Shown here: positions 1-9,977 of the stretch, one piece after another | How the letters are laid out: every line of letters starts with the position of its first letter | Numbering within the stretch: the first letter of the stretch is position 1 | From: Mactromeris polynyma | Lineage: Eukaryota > Mollusca > Bivalvia > Venerida > Mactridae | DNA: 64,000 nucleotides | Reading direction: 5' to 3' | Assembly (NCBI GenBank): GCA_032209605.1 | Contig: JASFXZ010000035.1 | Location: 377,001-441,000 of the forward strand | Position numbers and translations under genes: made by a program | Notes under the pieces: generated by a model | What the model was told of the DNA's origin: nothing | Database searches by the model: none | What the model saw: the letters and a program-made list of their open reading frames with translations, nothing else

Positions 1-595
1 AGAACGAAGCTTGCACATATTTTACTGATGATAAATTAGAAAATTAAAGTAATACTAATACTATGAAGTTACGTCTTTGTTGTTCAGGAGAGGTTACAGG
101 AAGTTTTACGAGGGGTTTGAATCCCAACCGGGATATCGAACGTGTATGTGAAGGAGCCGTACAAGAGGCTGTGGGTGGTTCTACCCAGGTGTCCGCTTGC
201 CGTCATCTGCAATCATAATAGCTGGATAAGTCACCAAATGACCCGAACTGTTTTATTTTACTTTAACCCCATTAAAACAAGACTTTTACATAAGAATGTC
301 ATAGAAGAAACAAATAATAAAGTTGTATTGATATTTTACTTGCAATTTATCAATCGTTCAAATGAACTATACAGTTAGGTAAAAAAGTTATATAGAGATT
401 CATAAAAATCGATTACTAGATTACGTACGAGTATAGGTTAAAATTGTTCGTCACGAGGAAGTAAAAGTTGAGATGAATCTAGCATATGTACATCCGACTT
501 ACACGGGATAAAAGCGCAGTCAGTTTGTTCATTTAAACGTTTCTTTAGGAAAACAATTGTGTTAATCGTGTTTAAAATAATAACATTATTCAATA
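1..595. other. Upstream flank of gene A
   Basis: No convincing gene is seen here. Bases 115-126 contain a tRNA B-box-like string (GGTTTGAATCC) followed by moderately GC-rich sequence to about 230, possibly the remnant of a tRNA-derived SINE. The last 170 bases should contain the promoter and 5' UTR of gene A, but no clear TATA box or initiator can be picked out. Confidence 0.4.
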
Positions 596-938
596 ATGGC
601 CGAGCACACTCCAGCGGAAGTTCTCGAAAAGTTTGAAGACAAAGTGGAACATGAAGATATAGAAATCGAAATATCGTACGCTGGTGATGTAAACCCGATG
701 GTCCGCGAGTTCAATCGGAATCCTCACAGTACAGAAGAATATGAAAGCTATGTACATGGACTTGAAAGCGTTGTTGAAAGTATAGATAAAGATATTTACA
801 GAAAAATATGTATGAAGTCTAAATTACAAGAGGAAGAGATTAAGGCGATGAAAATAATTAGGAATGCTGGCCAGTGCCAGGGAAACACTGAATCCAGCAT
901 GTTGCTGCGACCTGTACCAATGAGAGCAGCGGCTCAAG
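596..938 (+). CDS. Gene A exon 1: novel small paralogous family, N-terminal helical domain
   Basis: This is the first coding exon of a five-exon gene (157 aa, 474 nt of coding sequence with stop). The ATG at 596 has A at -3 and G at +4, and the peptide begins M-A-E as in the two paralogs at 36014 (+) and 63264 (-). The three share a pattern of F-x-x-K/E, H-x-x-I-x-I, then N, then H-(S/T)-x-E-E near residues 44-50, followed by a charged, probably helical stretch to about residue 90. Residues 92-114 are unique to this copy. The exon ends after 114 codons plus one base at CAAG/GTATGA, a phase 1 junction shared by all three genes. No known domain is recognised and no signal peptide or membrane segment is seen, so a cytosolic or nuclear protein is likely. 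The open frame runs to 994 if unspliced, but the tail after 938 enters a SINE-like sequence. Confidence 0.72.
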
Positions 939-964
939 GTATGATATTGTCATCATTATATTTG

Positions 965-1033
965 GGGCATAGTGGGGAGGGAAAGAACGTATGACTTCTG
1001 ACCAGAAGGTCGTGGGTTTGAATCCTACTTTTA
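965..1033 (+). mobile_element. tRNA-derived SINE head (A and B boxes)
   Basis: Bases 965-975 (GGGCATAGTGG) match the pol III A box at nearly every position. Bases 1015-1025 (GGTTTGAATCC) match the B box with one change, at roughly tRNA spacing. It lies in intron 1 of gene A directly before a 44-bp minisatellite. It looks like a truncated SINE rather than a working tRNA, since no acceptor stem closes around it. Confidence 0.45.
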
Positions 1034-1643
1034 GTCGTGAGTACTGGTTGGTTACCCAGGTAACAGTACTTTAATAAGTCGCGAACTCTGGTTGGTTACC
1101 CAGGTAACAGTTCTTTAATAAGTCGCGAACTCTGGTTGGTTACCCAGGCAACAGTACTTTAATAAGTCGCGAACTCTGGTTAGTTACCCAGGTAACAGTA
1201 CTTTAATAAGTCGCGAACTCTGGTTAGTTACCCAGGTAACAGTACTTTAATAAGTCGCGAACTCTGGTTAGTTACCCAGGTAACAGTACTTTATTAAGTC
1301 GCGAACTCTGGTTAGTTACCCAGGTAACAGTACTTTAATAAGTCGCGAACTCTGGTTAGTTACCCAGGTAACAGTACTTTAATAAGTCGCGAACTCTGGT
1401 TGGTTACCCAGGTAACAGTACTTTAATAAGTCGCGAACTCTGGTTAGTTACTCGGGTAACAGTACTTTGGTAAGTCGCGAACTCTGGTTAGTTACCCAGG
1501 TAACAGTACTTTAATAAGTCGCGAACTCTGGTTAGTTACCCAGGTAACAGTACTTTAATAAGTCGCGAACTCTGGTTAGTTACCCAGGTAACAGTACTTT
1601 AATAAGTCGCGAACTCTGGTTAGTTAGCCAGGTAACAGTATTT
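1034..1643. repeat. Minisatellite, 44-bp unit, about 14 copies
   Basis: The unit includes GTCGCGAACTCTGGTTAGTT and ACCCAGGTAACAGTACTTTA. Copies are highly homogeneous, with a few substitutions such as the CTCGGGTAACAG variant near 1450. It sits in intron 1 of gene A. Confidence 0.97.
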
Positions 1644-2631
1644 CGATAGTTCTATTCATTTGACCACAGACCGTCATACAATAGTATGCTTGGATACTAG
1701 GGTTCAGATTTTGTTGACTTTGACATGAAAACACGTGTGAAAAAAACACTTTTATTTGTACTGAAGCCAAATGTCATCCCATATTTGTTATCAAAACGAT
1801 TAAATGAAAAAAATGCCAAAAATGCATTCATCCGTTTTGATGACTAAGATCAGCTTCTTCCGGTTTAGAAACACGTCAATCAAACTAACAAATATTGTTG
1901 TGCAATGAAATTCAATTAGCGAGATATAAGCCGTCTTAGAAGACGGAGAATAGATAGTTCCCACATCTACCATATTTACCTCCCTTGTTCTTAATCATCA
2001 GCCATATTGATACGCAAAACTAATACACACTTATAGGAGACAATTTGCATGTGACAACCGCTTTTTCTACAACTTTCTGAGCCATCTGCTCACACGAGCA
2101 TAAAGTTATTTATACATATTAGATATTACTTTATTATCGCTTACATAAAATTCCCTTTAAACTTTAAGGACATTTCCCTATCATTGCGGGCGACTATTCA
2201 GGACAAGGGAGCAAAGATTATAAATATAGGAACTTTCTATAAAATGTAATACAGCTTAAAATTAGACTACTCGTATGTCACACCAGTTATACCAATAATA
2301 AAAAAACTTCAATACATGGATAAATACCCGATTTGTTTCTTATTCTTGTTTACGCAATATTCAAAACTTGCACAAACAGATTGGATCGTTCGTAGTTGTG
2401 GTCGACCATTTTTTAAACACATTTTTATTTGCCGTGAAGGAAGCGTTGTTTCCATTACATTTGAAATAGATAAGACGAAGGTAAACATATTGTACAAAGA
2501 TTCATCAAGGAAGTTTTTGATTATTAAAACGCAATTATAAACAGGAAGTACGGAACATTCGTTTTTTCTTAAAATCGAAGTGATATCAAATGTTTATATA
2601 TAGCATTGGTACATATACTACATGCAAACCA
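1644..2631. other. Intron 1 of gene A, no recognised feature
   Basis: AT-rich intron sequence. Two short overlapping open frames at 2309-2540, one per strand, have no supporting features and are not called. Confidence 0.6.
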
Positions 2632-2800
2632 TGGACATATAAACCATCGGTGGCCCGATAAAAATAAATAATTTACCCACAATCCTTAGCGCACAATTAA
2701 CCCACACTCCTAAGCGCGCAATTTACCCACAAACCTTAGCGCGCAATTTACCCACAATCCTTAGCGCGCGCTCGGTAAGTATCGTGGTTTATATGTCCGT
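2632..2800. mobile_element. Small MITE-like element enclosing a 25-bp repeat
   Basis: Terminal inverted repeats GGACATATAAACCAtCG (2633-2648) and its complement (about 2783-2798) flank about four copies of a 25-bp unit containing TTAGCGCGCAATTTACCCAC (2678-2768). No coding capacity. It lies in gene A intron 1. Confidence 0.6.
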
Positions 2801-2974
2801 AATGGAAACCAATTGCAATGACTAGAATTCTTACAATGTATTGTATTGACGTATTATGTAACATATTTACAGCGTCCTGACGTTGTTATATTGTGTTGTA
2901 GCATGAAGCTATATCTACGCGCATTTTATTTTGTATTTGCGTTTATTTATCGTCAACACCGATTCCCATGTGGG

Positions 2975-3175
2975 CGACGCCTCAGGAAGAATGTTAGTCA
3001 TATTAGATCTTTGGAGGATAGTGCATGATACAGGAGATGCCCCAGTTCCAGAAGCACCCCTGGTTCTTTTACGTGCTCGATGTAAAGCATCATACACGGG
3101 ACCTCGGGTTTTAAAGTCTCGCCCAAAAGACTGTTAGTACGGTCAGTGATGGAGCGTGGAATCGAACCTCATTAA
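2975..3175 (-). mobile_element. SINE with tRNA-like B box and conserved central core
   Basis: On the minus strand a perfect B box (GGTTCGATTCC, complement of about 3161-3171) is followed by GAGACTTTAAAACCCGAGG and then GCACGTAAAAGAACC. This order resembles the conserved-domain SINEs known in molluscs and other metazoans (Nin/Deu-type cores). The A-box end is not clear. The overlapping short open frames are shadows of the SINE. Confidence 0.6.
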
Positions 3176-4220
3176 TATACCTCATTTCCATTGTATATGT
3201 ATGGCTCAGTAAACAAAATATAAAACTTGTTAGAAAAATTAATATCAAAATATTATCATTTACAATGTTTTTGAATTATAACATCCTATTCAAAAATGCT
3301 TCAATACGCTTTTCTAAAAACAAAGAATTGAAATAATTTAAAAAACCTGAATTTTTTCATAAAGGGAGGTAATAAAGTGATATTATATTGAAAATACAGC
3401 GAAAATGTTTAAAAGGTTATTAAAAGACCAAAAATTACTATGATTTTGTTGCACATTCAATATTATTATGTTTTACAACAACACTAAGTTAAATTTTCCA
3501 GGAAAAGTCTAACTCTTTTGTGAAAAAGCAAACAAAACCACTTAGAAATGTGCACGTCATTCTGTTGAAATGAAATGGCGCTGTAACTGGACGGTAACAG
3601 TCTCCGAAAGTTTGATATATTCTGTGTTAGATAATGATAATAATTTTTATTACAGACAATTTGATGCCCCATTAATACATCAATTTAGTTTAGGTCATCT
3701 GCTATTAACAATATTTTAATTTTGAAAGGAAATTTGCCCATTTCTTAAATGCTGTATGCATAAATGTAAAAAAACAAACATTTTCTTTGAATTTCTTATA
3801 GCTGCTTCTTACATTACTTTAATCTACATATCTGATTAGTACAAAGATGCTTTCCTAAACAAGAAATATTACAAAATGAGAAGTGTAATGTTAATGTTCC
3901 ATTTACTGGTCATTTGTGTACGGCAAACGTTTTCAGCAAGGAAGTTTACAAAGGTCATAACTTTTTCATAGAACGGTAAAAAAAATTATCCGCATTTTAG
4001 TACAGATTGAATCGATACAAGTTTCATTTGCCTTGGAGAAATGTCCATACTGGGTGGAATACCTTAATGAAAAAATAACCGATCAATTTATCTCCCTTTA
4101 GCAACCACAGTCTAAAACATAAGGGAACTCTGCACCGTTTTTAATCAACTTCATAGCGTACGTCTTATAATGTTATGGATTGATGAGGCATATCTGAACA
4201 TATTTGAACGGGCTTCAATT
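3176..4220. other. Intron 1 of gene A, no recognised feature
   Basis: Plain AT-rich sequence with homopolymer runs. No repeat array, RNA gene or supported exon is seen. Confidence 0.6.
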
Positions 4221-4440
4221 TTTTTCCCTGGCACTACTTCTGTCCCTAATGTTTTGTAGACTGCTGTTTCATTCATGGAAGTTTTTTTTAAATTTAATAC
4301 CATTACAAACTTCTTTAGTTGACAAATACAAAGGAACGCTTTATTAAAATTGAAAGTGCACATTTATTGATGTTTTAACTATATGTATATGAGATGCAGT
4401 TTTCGTGTTTGTGTAGATAAAAATTAAAAAAATGAACAAA
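4221..4440. repeat. Dispersed repeat fragments (families P and Y)
   Basis: Bases 4225-4275 contain CCCTAATGTTTTGTAGACTG, shared with 43210-43240, 49545-49565 and the complement of 59500-59530 (family P). Bases 4290-4440 match a second dispersed repeat (family Y) found at 7920-8220, 45110-45280, 53720-53890 and 54790-54910. Both lie upstream of exon 2 of gene A. Confidence 0.6.
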
Positions 4441-4739
4441 ACAAATGGGTCTAATATTTCATGAATTGTAGCAAATGGATAATTGTTGCTGTAAAGATGG
4501 CGTGTCGTTTAAACCCAACCCCACCCACAATATTATACTGACAGTTACTAGGTGGCGGGTCGTGGTGTCTCTAAGCTTTAAATGTCTCGTCGTGCTCTCT
4601 TGTTCCCATATTACCATTGTTTGTAGTTTAATTTTATACACAGTCTCAATTTTCATCTTGTTTCATACCCTTTGATACAGTGTTTGCACACTTTCAATAT
4701 ATTTCGTTTCTGTTTCTTTATGTTTTATTTTTTCATAAG

Positions 4740-4775
4740 GCAAGGACAGTGGCTGCTACTCCGCTACTTCCGCTG
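4740..4775 (+). CDS. Gene A exon 2: 36-nt micro-exon encoding D-S-G-C-Y-S
   Basis: The acceptor follows a T-rich tract ending CATAAG, and the donor is GTATGT. The exon is 36 nt, phase 1 to phase 1. Joined to exon 1 it encodes G-K-D-S-G-C-Y-S-A-T-S-A. Gene B exon 2 has the same length and phase and encodes G-K-D-D-S-G-C-F-S-A-I-V. Gene C has a 30-nt version with K-K-D-S-G-Y-H-S-T. The shared D-S-G-x-x-S matches the form of a beta-TrCP phosphodegron, but that role is inference only. The acceptor is AAG rather than CAG. Confidence 0.68.
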
Positions 4776-4799
4776 GTATGTAGAACAATTTCCATCTAA

Positions 4800-4890
4800 C
4801 CTTTAATCTTGGCACTTCTCGACCCACCCGGACCAACCCTTGACTGACAAACATTGGAGGCCATGTGTTCGATCTCCGAGTGAGGCGTGT
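4800..4890 (+). mobile_element. SINE-like fragment with B box
   Basis: The segment GGAGGCCATGTGTTCGATCT contains a B-box-like string and ends in CCGAGTGAGGCGTG. It is probably a tRNA-derived SINE fragment at the start of intron 2 of gene A. Confidence 0.35.
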
Positions 4891-5030
4891 GTTCTTTTAT
4901 GACAAGTTGACTAAACATAATTCACCCAAAGACATTTGTCCGTCATTTAGGGAAGTAGTCAATTTCTTGCACAGCAGCAGGTTCTGTACAAGCTGGTAAC
5001 CAATGAGCAGTTGCTGGTAAGATAACCCTG

Positions 5031-5735
5031 GAGCACTGGTTGGTAACCCAGGAGCACTGGTTGGTAACACAGGAGCACTGGTTGGTAACACAGGAGCACT
5101 GGTTGGTAACACAGTAGCACTGGTTGGTAACCCAGCAGCACTGGTTGGTAGCCCAGGAGCACTTGTTGGTAACCCAAAAGCACTTGGTGGTAACCCAGGA
5201 GCACTGGTTGGTAACCCGGGAGCACTGGTTGGTAACACAGGAGCACTGGTTGGTAACACAGGAGCACTGGTTGGTAACACAGGAGCACTGGTTGGTAACA
5301 CAGTAGCACTGGTTGGTAACCCAGCAGCACTGGTTGGTAGCCCAGGAGCACTTGTTGGTAACCCAGGAGCACTGGTTGGTAACCCAGGAGCACTGGATGG
5401 TAACCCAAAAGCACTTGGTGGTAACCCAGGAGCACTGGTTGGTAACACAGTAGCACTGACTGGTAACCCAGCAGCACTGGTTGGTAGCCCAGGAGCACTT
5501 GTTGGTAACCCAGGAGCACTGGTTGGTAACCCAGGAGCACTGGTTGGTAGCCCAGGAGCACTGGTTAGTAACACAGGAGCACTGGTTGGTAACCCAAGGG
5601 CACTGGTTGGTAACCCAGGAGCACTGGTTGGTAGCCCAGGAGCACTGGTTAGTAACACAGGAGCACTTGGTGGTAACCCATGAGCATTTGTTGGTAACAC
5701 AGGAGCACTGGTTGGTAACCCAGGAGCACTGGTTA
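5031..5735. repeat. Minisatellite, 21-bp unit, about 33 copies
   Basis: The unit is GCACTGGTTGGTAACCCAGG plus one base. Because 21 is a multiple of three, long open frames exist on both strands (for example 4897-5838 minus and 5481-5762 plus), but these are simple translations of the array. It fills about half of gene A intron 2. Confidence 0.97.
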
Positions 5736-6115
5736 AGTCAACTGACTGCCCTTTATAACTGAAGTTCAATTTTAAAACGACGTTAACTCCAATACACCAC
5801 AACGCAACTGAAATTTTTGTTCCATGTAATGTTAACAATCGACTGATAGAAGATATGTATCTATCATATAAAGTTTATGTTATTGATGGTTTTATTATTC
5901 TTATTAATTTAGGATATGTGTGAATGTGGTTTGTTCATTGCAATACATTTTAGCTGGCTTATCGCAGTGGGTTGTCCCCCTTGAAAATGCCCCGAAAGTT
6001 TTTGTGTTTATATCTTACCTTCAAAATTATAATGTATATGATTAATTAGATGTATTTGTAATTTTTTGTCAGATGGACACGACCTTTAATCTAACAATTG
6101 AAATTAAATTTTCAG
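5736..6115. other. Intron 2 of gene A, no recognised feature
   Basis: AT-rich intron sequence leading to the TTTTCAG acceptor of exon 3. No other feature is seen. Confidence 0.6.
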
Positions 6116-6135
6116 ATATGAGGCTGTTTACTGAG
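6116..6135 (+). CDS. Gene A exon 3: 20-nt micro-exon (D-M-R-L-F-T-E)
   Basis: The exon lies between AAATTTTCAG and GTGAGTAT. It is 20 nt, entering in phase 1 and leaving in phase 0. With the last base of exon 2 it encodes D-M-R-L-F-T-E. Gene B has a 20-nt exon encoding D-C-S-L-L-T-E with the same GTGAGT donor, and gene C a 23-nt exon encoding D-S-R-V-F-T-E-E. Conservation of length, phase and the hydrophobic-T-E ending supports a real exon despite its size. Confidence 0.66.
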
Positions 6136-6661
6136 GTGAGTATAAAATAATAACTAGTACTTACATAACTATGCTAGCGAAAAGATTCAGCGCGCCATTT
6201 CTGTCACGTGATATTATAGATGTATCGAGAGTTTACCCAAGAAAACATTGGTTAGTGGAAATTCATGTTATAATGACTTCCGGTTTGATATCTTCAATAT
6301 TGACTTCCGGTTTGATATCTTCAGTATTTAACATATCACTACGGGGTTGTAAACTCCAATACAAACATAAATGGTTCATTTAGCAGTTCAATTATACATT
6401 TCTTATAACGCAATGTCACATTTTTTGTCATGGACAGCACAGTAACACGTTTATAACTATGAGATCAATATTGACATGTTATTGCCCAGTTAGTGTAATC
6501 ATTCTATTGAGGAACTCCGTCGGATTAGCACAATTGATAATGATTTATCATGGGCATGTCCTATCAGGGTAATTTTATATATGCATACATGCTTAAACAT
6601 ATCTATAAACATATATAACTACTTCCGGCAAAATTCGAACTGCTAACAAACGCACATCTTA
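6136..6661. other. Intron 3 of gene A, first part
   Basis: A 20-bp direct repeat (TTGACTTCCGGTTTGATATC-like, about 6268-6320) occurs twice. Nothing else is seen. Confidence 0.5.
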
Positions 6662-6783
6662 CGAAAACCCGTTTGGTGCCTCTTGGGTGAACGAAAACCC
6701 CGTTTGGTGCCTCTTGGGTGAACGAAAACCCCGTTTGGTGCCTCTTGGGTGAACGAAAACCCCGTTTGGTGCCTCTTGGTTGA
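6662..6783. repeat. Minisatellite, 31-bp unit, about 4 copies
   Basis: The unit contains CGAAAACCCCGTTTGGTGCC and TCTTGGGTGAA. It sits in intron 3 of gene A. The minus-strand open frame here is a product of the repeat. Confidence 0.95.
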
Positions 6784-6941
6784 AAATATGATTGGTCAGA
6801 TTTTAAAAAGTCCGCTTCGAGGACAACATTCGGTTGTTCAAAAATGAAGGTCAAAATCAATGTTATATAGCTACGCCGAAAATGTCATTGCCTGTGTTTG
6901 ATGATTTACGCACTACAGATATATTGTGGTTCTTTTTCCAG

Positions 6942-6985
6942 AATGAGCAATTGGTGACTAATCCGTGCGATGAGGATTACAGAAC
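6942..6985 (+). CDS. Gene A exon 4: Q-L-V-T-N-P motif
   Basis: The exon follows TTCTTTTTCCAG and ends at AGAAC/GTAAAT. It is 44 nt, phase 0 to phase 2, encoding N-E-Q-L-V-T-N-P-C-D-E-D-Y-R plus two bases. Gene C exon 4 encodes G-H-Q-L-V-T-N-P-E-Q-D-R, a strong match, and gene B exon 4 encodes N-N-L-L-V-A-I-P-T-E-N-A-Q. The GTAAAT donor is shared with gene B. Confidence 0.7.
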
Positions 6986-7919
6986 GTAAATATTGTTATC
7001 TACCTTCACTTGGATCTATTTATAGTTTGGTCTGACTGCCCAGTCCGTATATTTGCATATGGGCTTCCGAGTCACGTGCACTTCAGAAAACCCTCAATCA
7101 TAAGGCCAACTGGTCTTAATATGGAGGTGATCTTAATATTGAGGTTGACTAAAGAGCAAAACAGTGACAATGGACTTGAAAATTGTGTACTTATTATTGA
7201 GGTGGTCTTATTATTGAGGTGGTCTTATTATTGAGGTGTATTATTATTGTTTACTTGAAGGACAAGACAACTCCTGTAAAAATCCCTCCATCACAAAACT
7301 CATACAAAATGTTATTTAAGTGATTTTATTTCATTCCTTCTCAACTATGTATGTAAAATAGACACACGACATTTATAATTGTATATTTTTTAAACACGCC
7401 CACCAATTGTCTACGTGTATTCAAGTCAGCCCTGGAGGAAGTGGTTAAAATTGCCCTACCAGTATCAGCCACGTTTTCAGTTTTTTGGGAAGTTCGGCGG
7501 GTCTTTTGACAGAGGAAATTTGCATTATCAATCAACAAATTTGGGTATTTATAAGGCTAAAATTTTAAATAATTTTACTGAAGGGGAATTTTTTCTTAGT
7601 AGGGGAATATATATATTTTTTCTTTGGGAATGGGGCCGAGTATCGGCCCCAAATTTGCCATAAAAAGGGCTGCAGTAAACTAACGGGTAGGATTTTGTCC
7701 AACCTGAAATATTTATGGAAGTTTTGTCCCCTTCAGCAAAATTAGACGGGGAGGGGTTTTTGTCATACACTCGTGATGCATTTATACCTAATATGTTTAT
7801 ACATGCTCCTTTATACAGGTAAATGACATCGTGACGTGACTAGTTAGTCTAAAAATAGAATCCTTTGGTTTCCCATCATAATACATGAGATCTATTTTGT
7901 TTGGGCGATTATGAAATTT
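6986..7919. other. Intron 4 of gene A, first part
   Basis: Contains about three copies of a 17-bp unit (TGAGGTGGTCTTATTAT, 7193-7243). A related motif in complement lies at 44988-45003. Short open frames at 7010-7770 lack any supporting structure. Confidence 0.5.
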
Positions 7920-8270
7920 TTATCCAACACTTTCTCCAGTTTTGTTGTTAGATAGTCTTAAATATCATTAATGAAAATCATTGCCATGTATAACCGTTAA
8001 AAAAAACCTTGTTTTATCATATTACTAATAGAAATTTTTTTTTTTTAATTTTATGATAATACAAACCTCTTTTTTCGACAAATACAGAGACATTCATTAT
8101 AAATGTATTTTGTAATAATGGATATTTATTGAAATTTTAACTAGATATGTTTCATGTTTGTTTAAGTAAACAAACGAACAGAAAAGATGAGCATAATATA
8201 TCTTTGATAGAGATTTTTGTCGTAATTTTATAAGCACACTGTCACACAATTGTGAAATAAGCGCTGCTGT
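7920..8270. repeat. Dispersed repeat family Y copy
   Basis: Shares blocks such as CATGTTTGTTTAAGTAAACA with 45110-45280, 53720-53890, 54790-54910 and 4290-4440. No coding capacity. The copies are diverged, so family limits are uncertain. Confidence 0.5.
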
Positions 8271-8480
8271 GTGATTTACAATCTCTTCTGTAGGTGACGT
8301 CATTTCAAGAAAACGTCACATGCGATGTCACTATGTGCAAGTAGGAAACAATATTTACTTCGTTTTCATATTGCCTTAAAGGGCAAATATTGCTTACTGT
8401 CAGTACATGGTGACGTCACATGTGACGGTGTCTTGAAATGGCGTCACTCACAGAAGAGGTTGTAAATCCCATAGCAACGC
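8271..8480. mobile_element. Foldback MITE with TGACGTCA-containing arms
   Basis: The left arm (GATTTACAATCTCTTCTGTA then GTGACGTCATTTCAAG) is the approximate complement of the right arm (CTTGAAATGGCGTCACTCAC then AGAAGAGGTTGTAAAT). A related copy lies at 60365-60665 in gene C intron 1. The arms contain several TGACGTCA or GTGACGTCAC strings. It lies only about 25 bases before exon 5 of gene A. Confidence 0.65.
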
Positions 8481-8505
8481 TCATATAGATTTGTTATATT
8501 TTCAG

Positions 8506-8536
8506 CGAGGAAGATCCACTTAATGAAATCATCTAG
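8506..8536 (+). CDS. Gene A exon 5: acidic C-terminus and stop
   Basis: After TTATATTTTCAG, one base completes the Thr codon split from exon 4, followed by E-E-D-P-L-N-E-I-I and TAG at 8534-8536. Genes B and C also have a phase 2 last exon beginning with two acidic residues and ending within 16 codons. Total coding length is 343+36+20+44+31 = 474 nt, or 157 codons plus stop. No AATAAA is obvious in the next few hundred bases. Confidence 0.66.
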
Positions 8537-9283
8537 GCATACCGACTGGTAAACAAAGCAATGCGGTATGCCGTGAGAAAAATATATCAGTACTTACGTT
8601 CGTCGTCTGGTTTCCATGACGACGTATTTCAACTTATTTTTTGTATCAATGTTTTCGTCTTGTCAAGCTGTGTCATAATGTCCTTAATGCGTCCTTGTGG
8701 AATGTACGTCTATATAACGAATTTAAATCCTGTCTGCACATTTGTCATTTACATCAGATAAAAGTTGTTTGTACATTTATTATTTGTATTTTGTGTGATG
8801 TATTAGAAATAGCTCTACTCAAACTTGACGAAATGATACAGTTTGTGACGTTTTGGAGAAAATGCGACAATTTGTTCATATACATGACGTCATAAATAAC
8901 GTCACAAAAGTTAAATAACACTCATGGATTGTCTTGTGTTAGTTCCATATATATATAGAGCTCTGTTCTTGTACATAGGTTGATACCTGGCTATATGAAT
9001 GATTTATTTTGTTTCAGTTTTTGACAATTTAAACATGTGATATCCTTACTGAAATCAATTTTAATATTCTATTCACTTGAGAACGGTTGTTAACAAGCTG
9101 TGAGATGTTCAACCAATGAACACATGTTTTGCTTAATACCACGTGATAATACTGACCAATGGACAGAGTGAACACGGTAACGGTATTGTCTACTTATTTG
9201 AATGGACAGTGTAGCTCTACAAAAGAAGAAAGTGAAGCAGGTGTGGAACATTGCTGTTTTATAAATCGCAACATCTCCATGTC
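8537..9283. other. Downstream of gene A, 3' UTR or intergenic
   Basis: AT-rich sequence. The short open frames at 8561-8895 are not supported by any motif or codon signal. Confidence 0.5.
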
Positions 9284-9447
9284 TCGGCAATTTCCGTACA
9301 TTTCGGAAATAGACATCGGCAGTTTCCGTACATTTCGGAAATAAACATCGGCAGTTTCCGTACAGTTCGGAAATAGACATCGGCAGTTTCCGTACAGTTC
9401 GGAAATAGACATCGGCAGTTTCCGTACATTTCGGAAATAGACATCGA
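9284..9447. repeat. Minisatellite, 32-bp unit, 5 copies, with internal hairpin
   Basis: The unit includes GGCAGTTTCCGTACATTTCG and GAAATAGACATC. Each unit carries the inverted pair TTTCCG/CGGAAA separated by seven bases. The overlapping minus-strand open frames are repeat translations. Confidence 0.95.
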
Positions 9448-9839
9448 AAGTGCGTGCATGAATATATCCCGGTATAAAATGTTTTATTTTATCTGCCTCG
9501 CCTTCCTAATATTTAGAAGATCTCTGTCATACATTCCTCAGAGACTACATACATACATATTATCACTTCGGCAGTCATTTTGGAACTACTTTTCTCCACG
9601 TAACTTCCGAGGTCTATTTTTTGTAAATAGCCGAGGTGGTCAGATTGCTCTTTTACATGTCAGTATATTTTCCCTTGTAGATGTTGTTTCTGTTTGGCAT
9701 TCATCCAATGTTTGGTTAACAGACCTGTATTCCTTGTATTTATGTATTAAACAATGTACACTGTATGTGATAGTGATAGTGCTTTATGGTGTTACAGTTA
9801 TTGTATATTTGGTTGTGATATTCATGTTGTGTTGACCCG
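9448..9839. other. Intergenic, weak open frame
   Basis: A hydrophobic 125-codon open frame (9458-9835, +) is present but shows no recognisable domain and has an AT-driven Phe/Ile/Leu/Tyr composition. It is not called as a gene. Confidence 0.4.
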
Positions 9840-9925
9840 CCATGTTAGCTCAGTCGGGAGGTCCTGGCTCGATACCCGGACGGGTCCAAACATATCCGGA
9901 CGGACGGACGGACGGGGGTAATACT
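9840..9925 (+). mobile_element. tRNA-like SINE remnant
   Basis: TTAGCTCAGTCGG (about 9845-9857) is a perfect A-box string. GGCTCGATACCC follows closely as a weak B box, with most of the central tRNA region deleted. A short GGAC tetranucleotide run (9897-9915) follows. Confidence 0.45.
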
Positions 9926-9977
9926 TTATCCCCCTTAGCCATTCTTCGAATAAGCGGATGAATGAAACAATGACATA

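Noticed and set aside
965..1030. Functional tRNA gene
   Set aside because: A and B boxes are present but no cloverleaf with a closed acceptor stem can be drawn. A SINE head is more likely.
4897..5838. 313-codon minus ORF rich in L-P-T-S-A-P repeats
   Set aside because: It is the translation of the 21-bp minisatellite in gene A intron 2. Other frames are equally open.
9458..9835. 125-codon hydrophobic ORF
   Set aside because: AT-driven composition and no family motif. It starts at the edge of a minisatellite and ends next to a SINE remnant.
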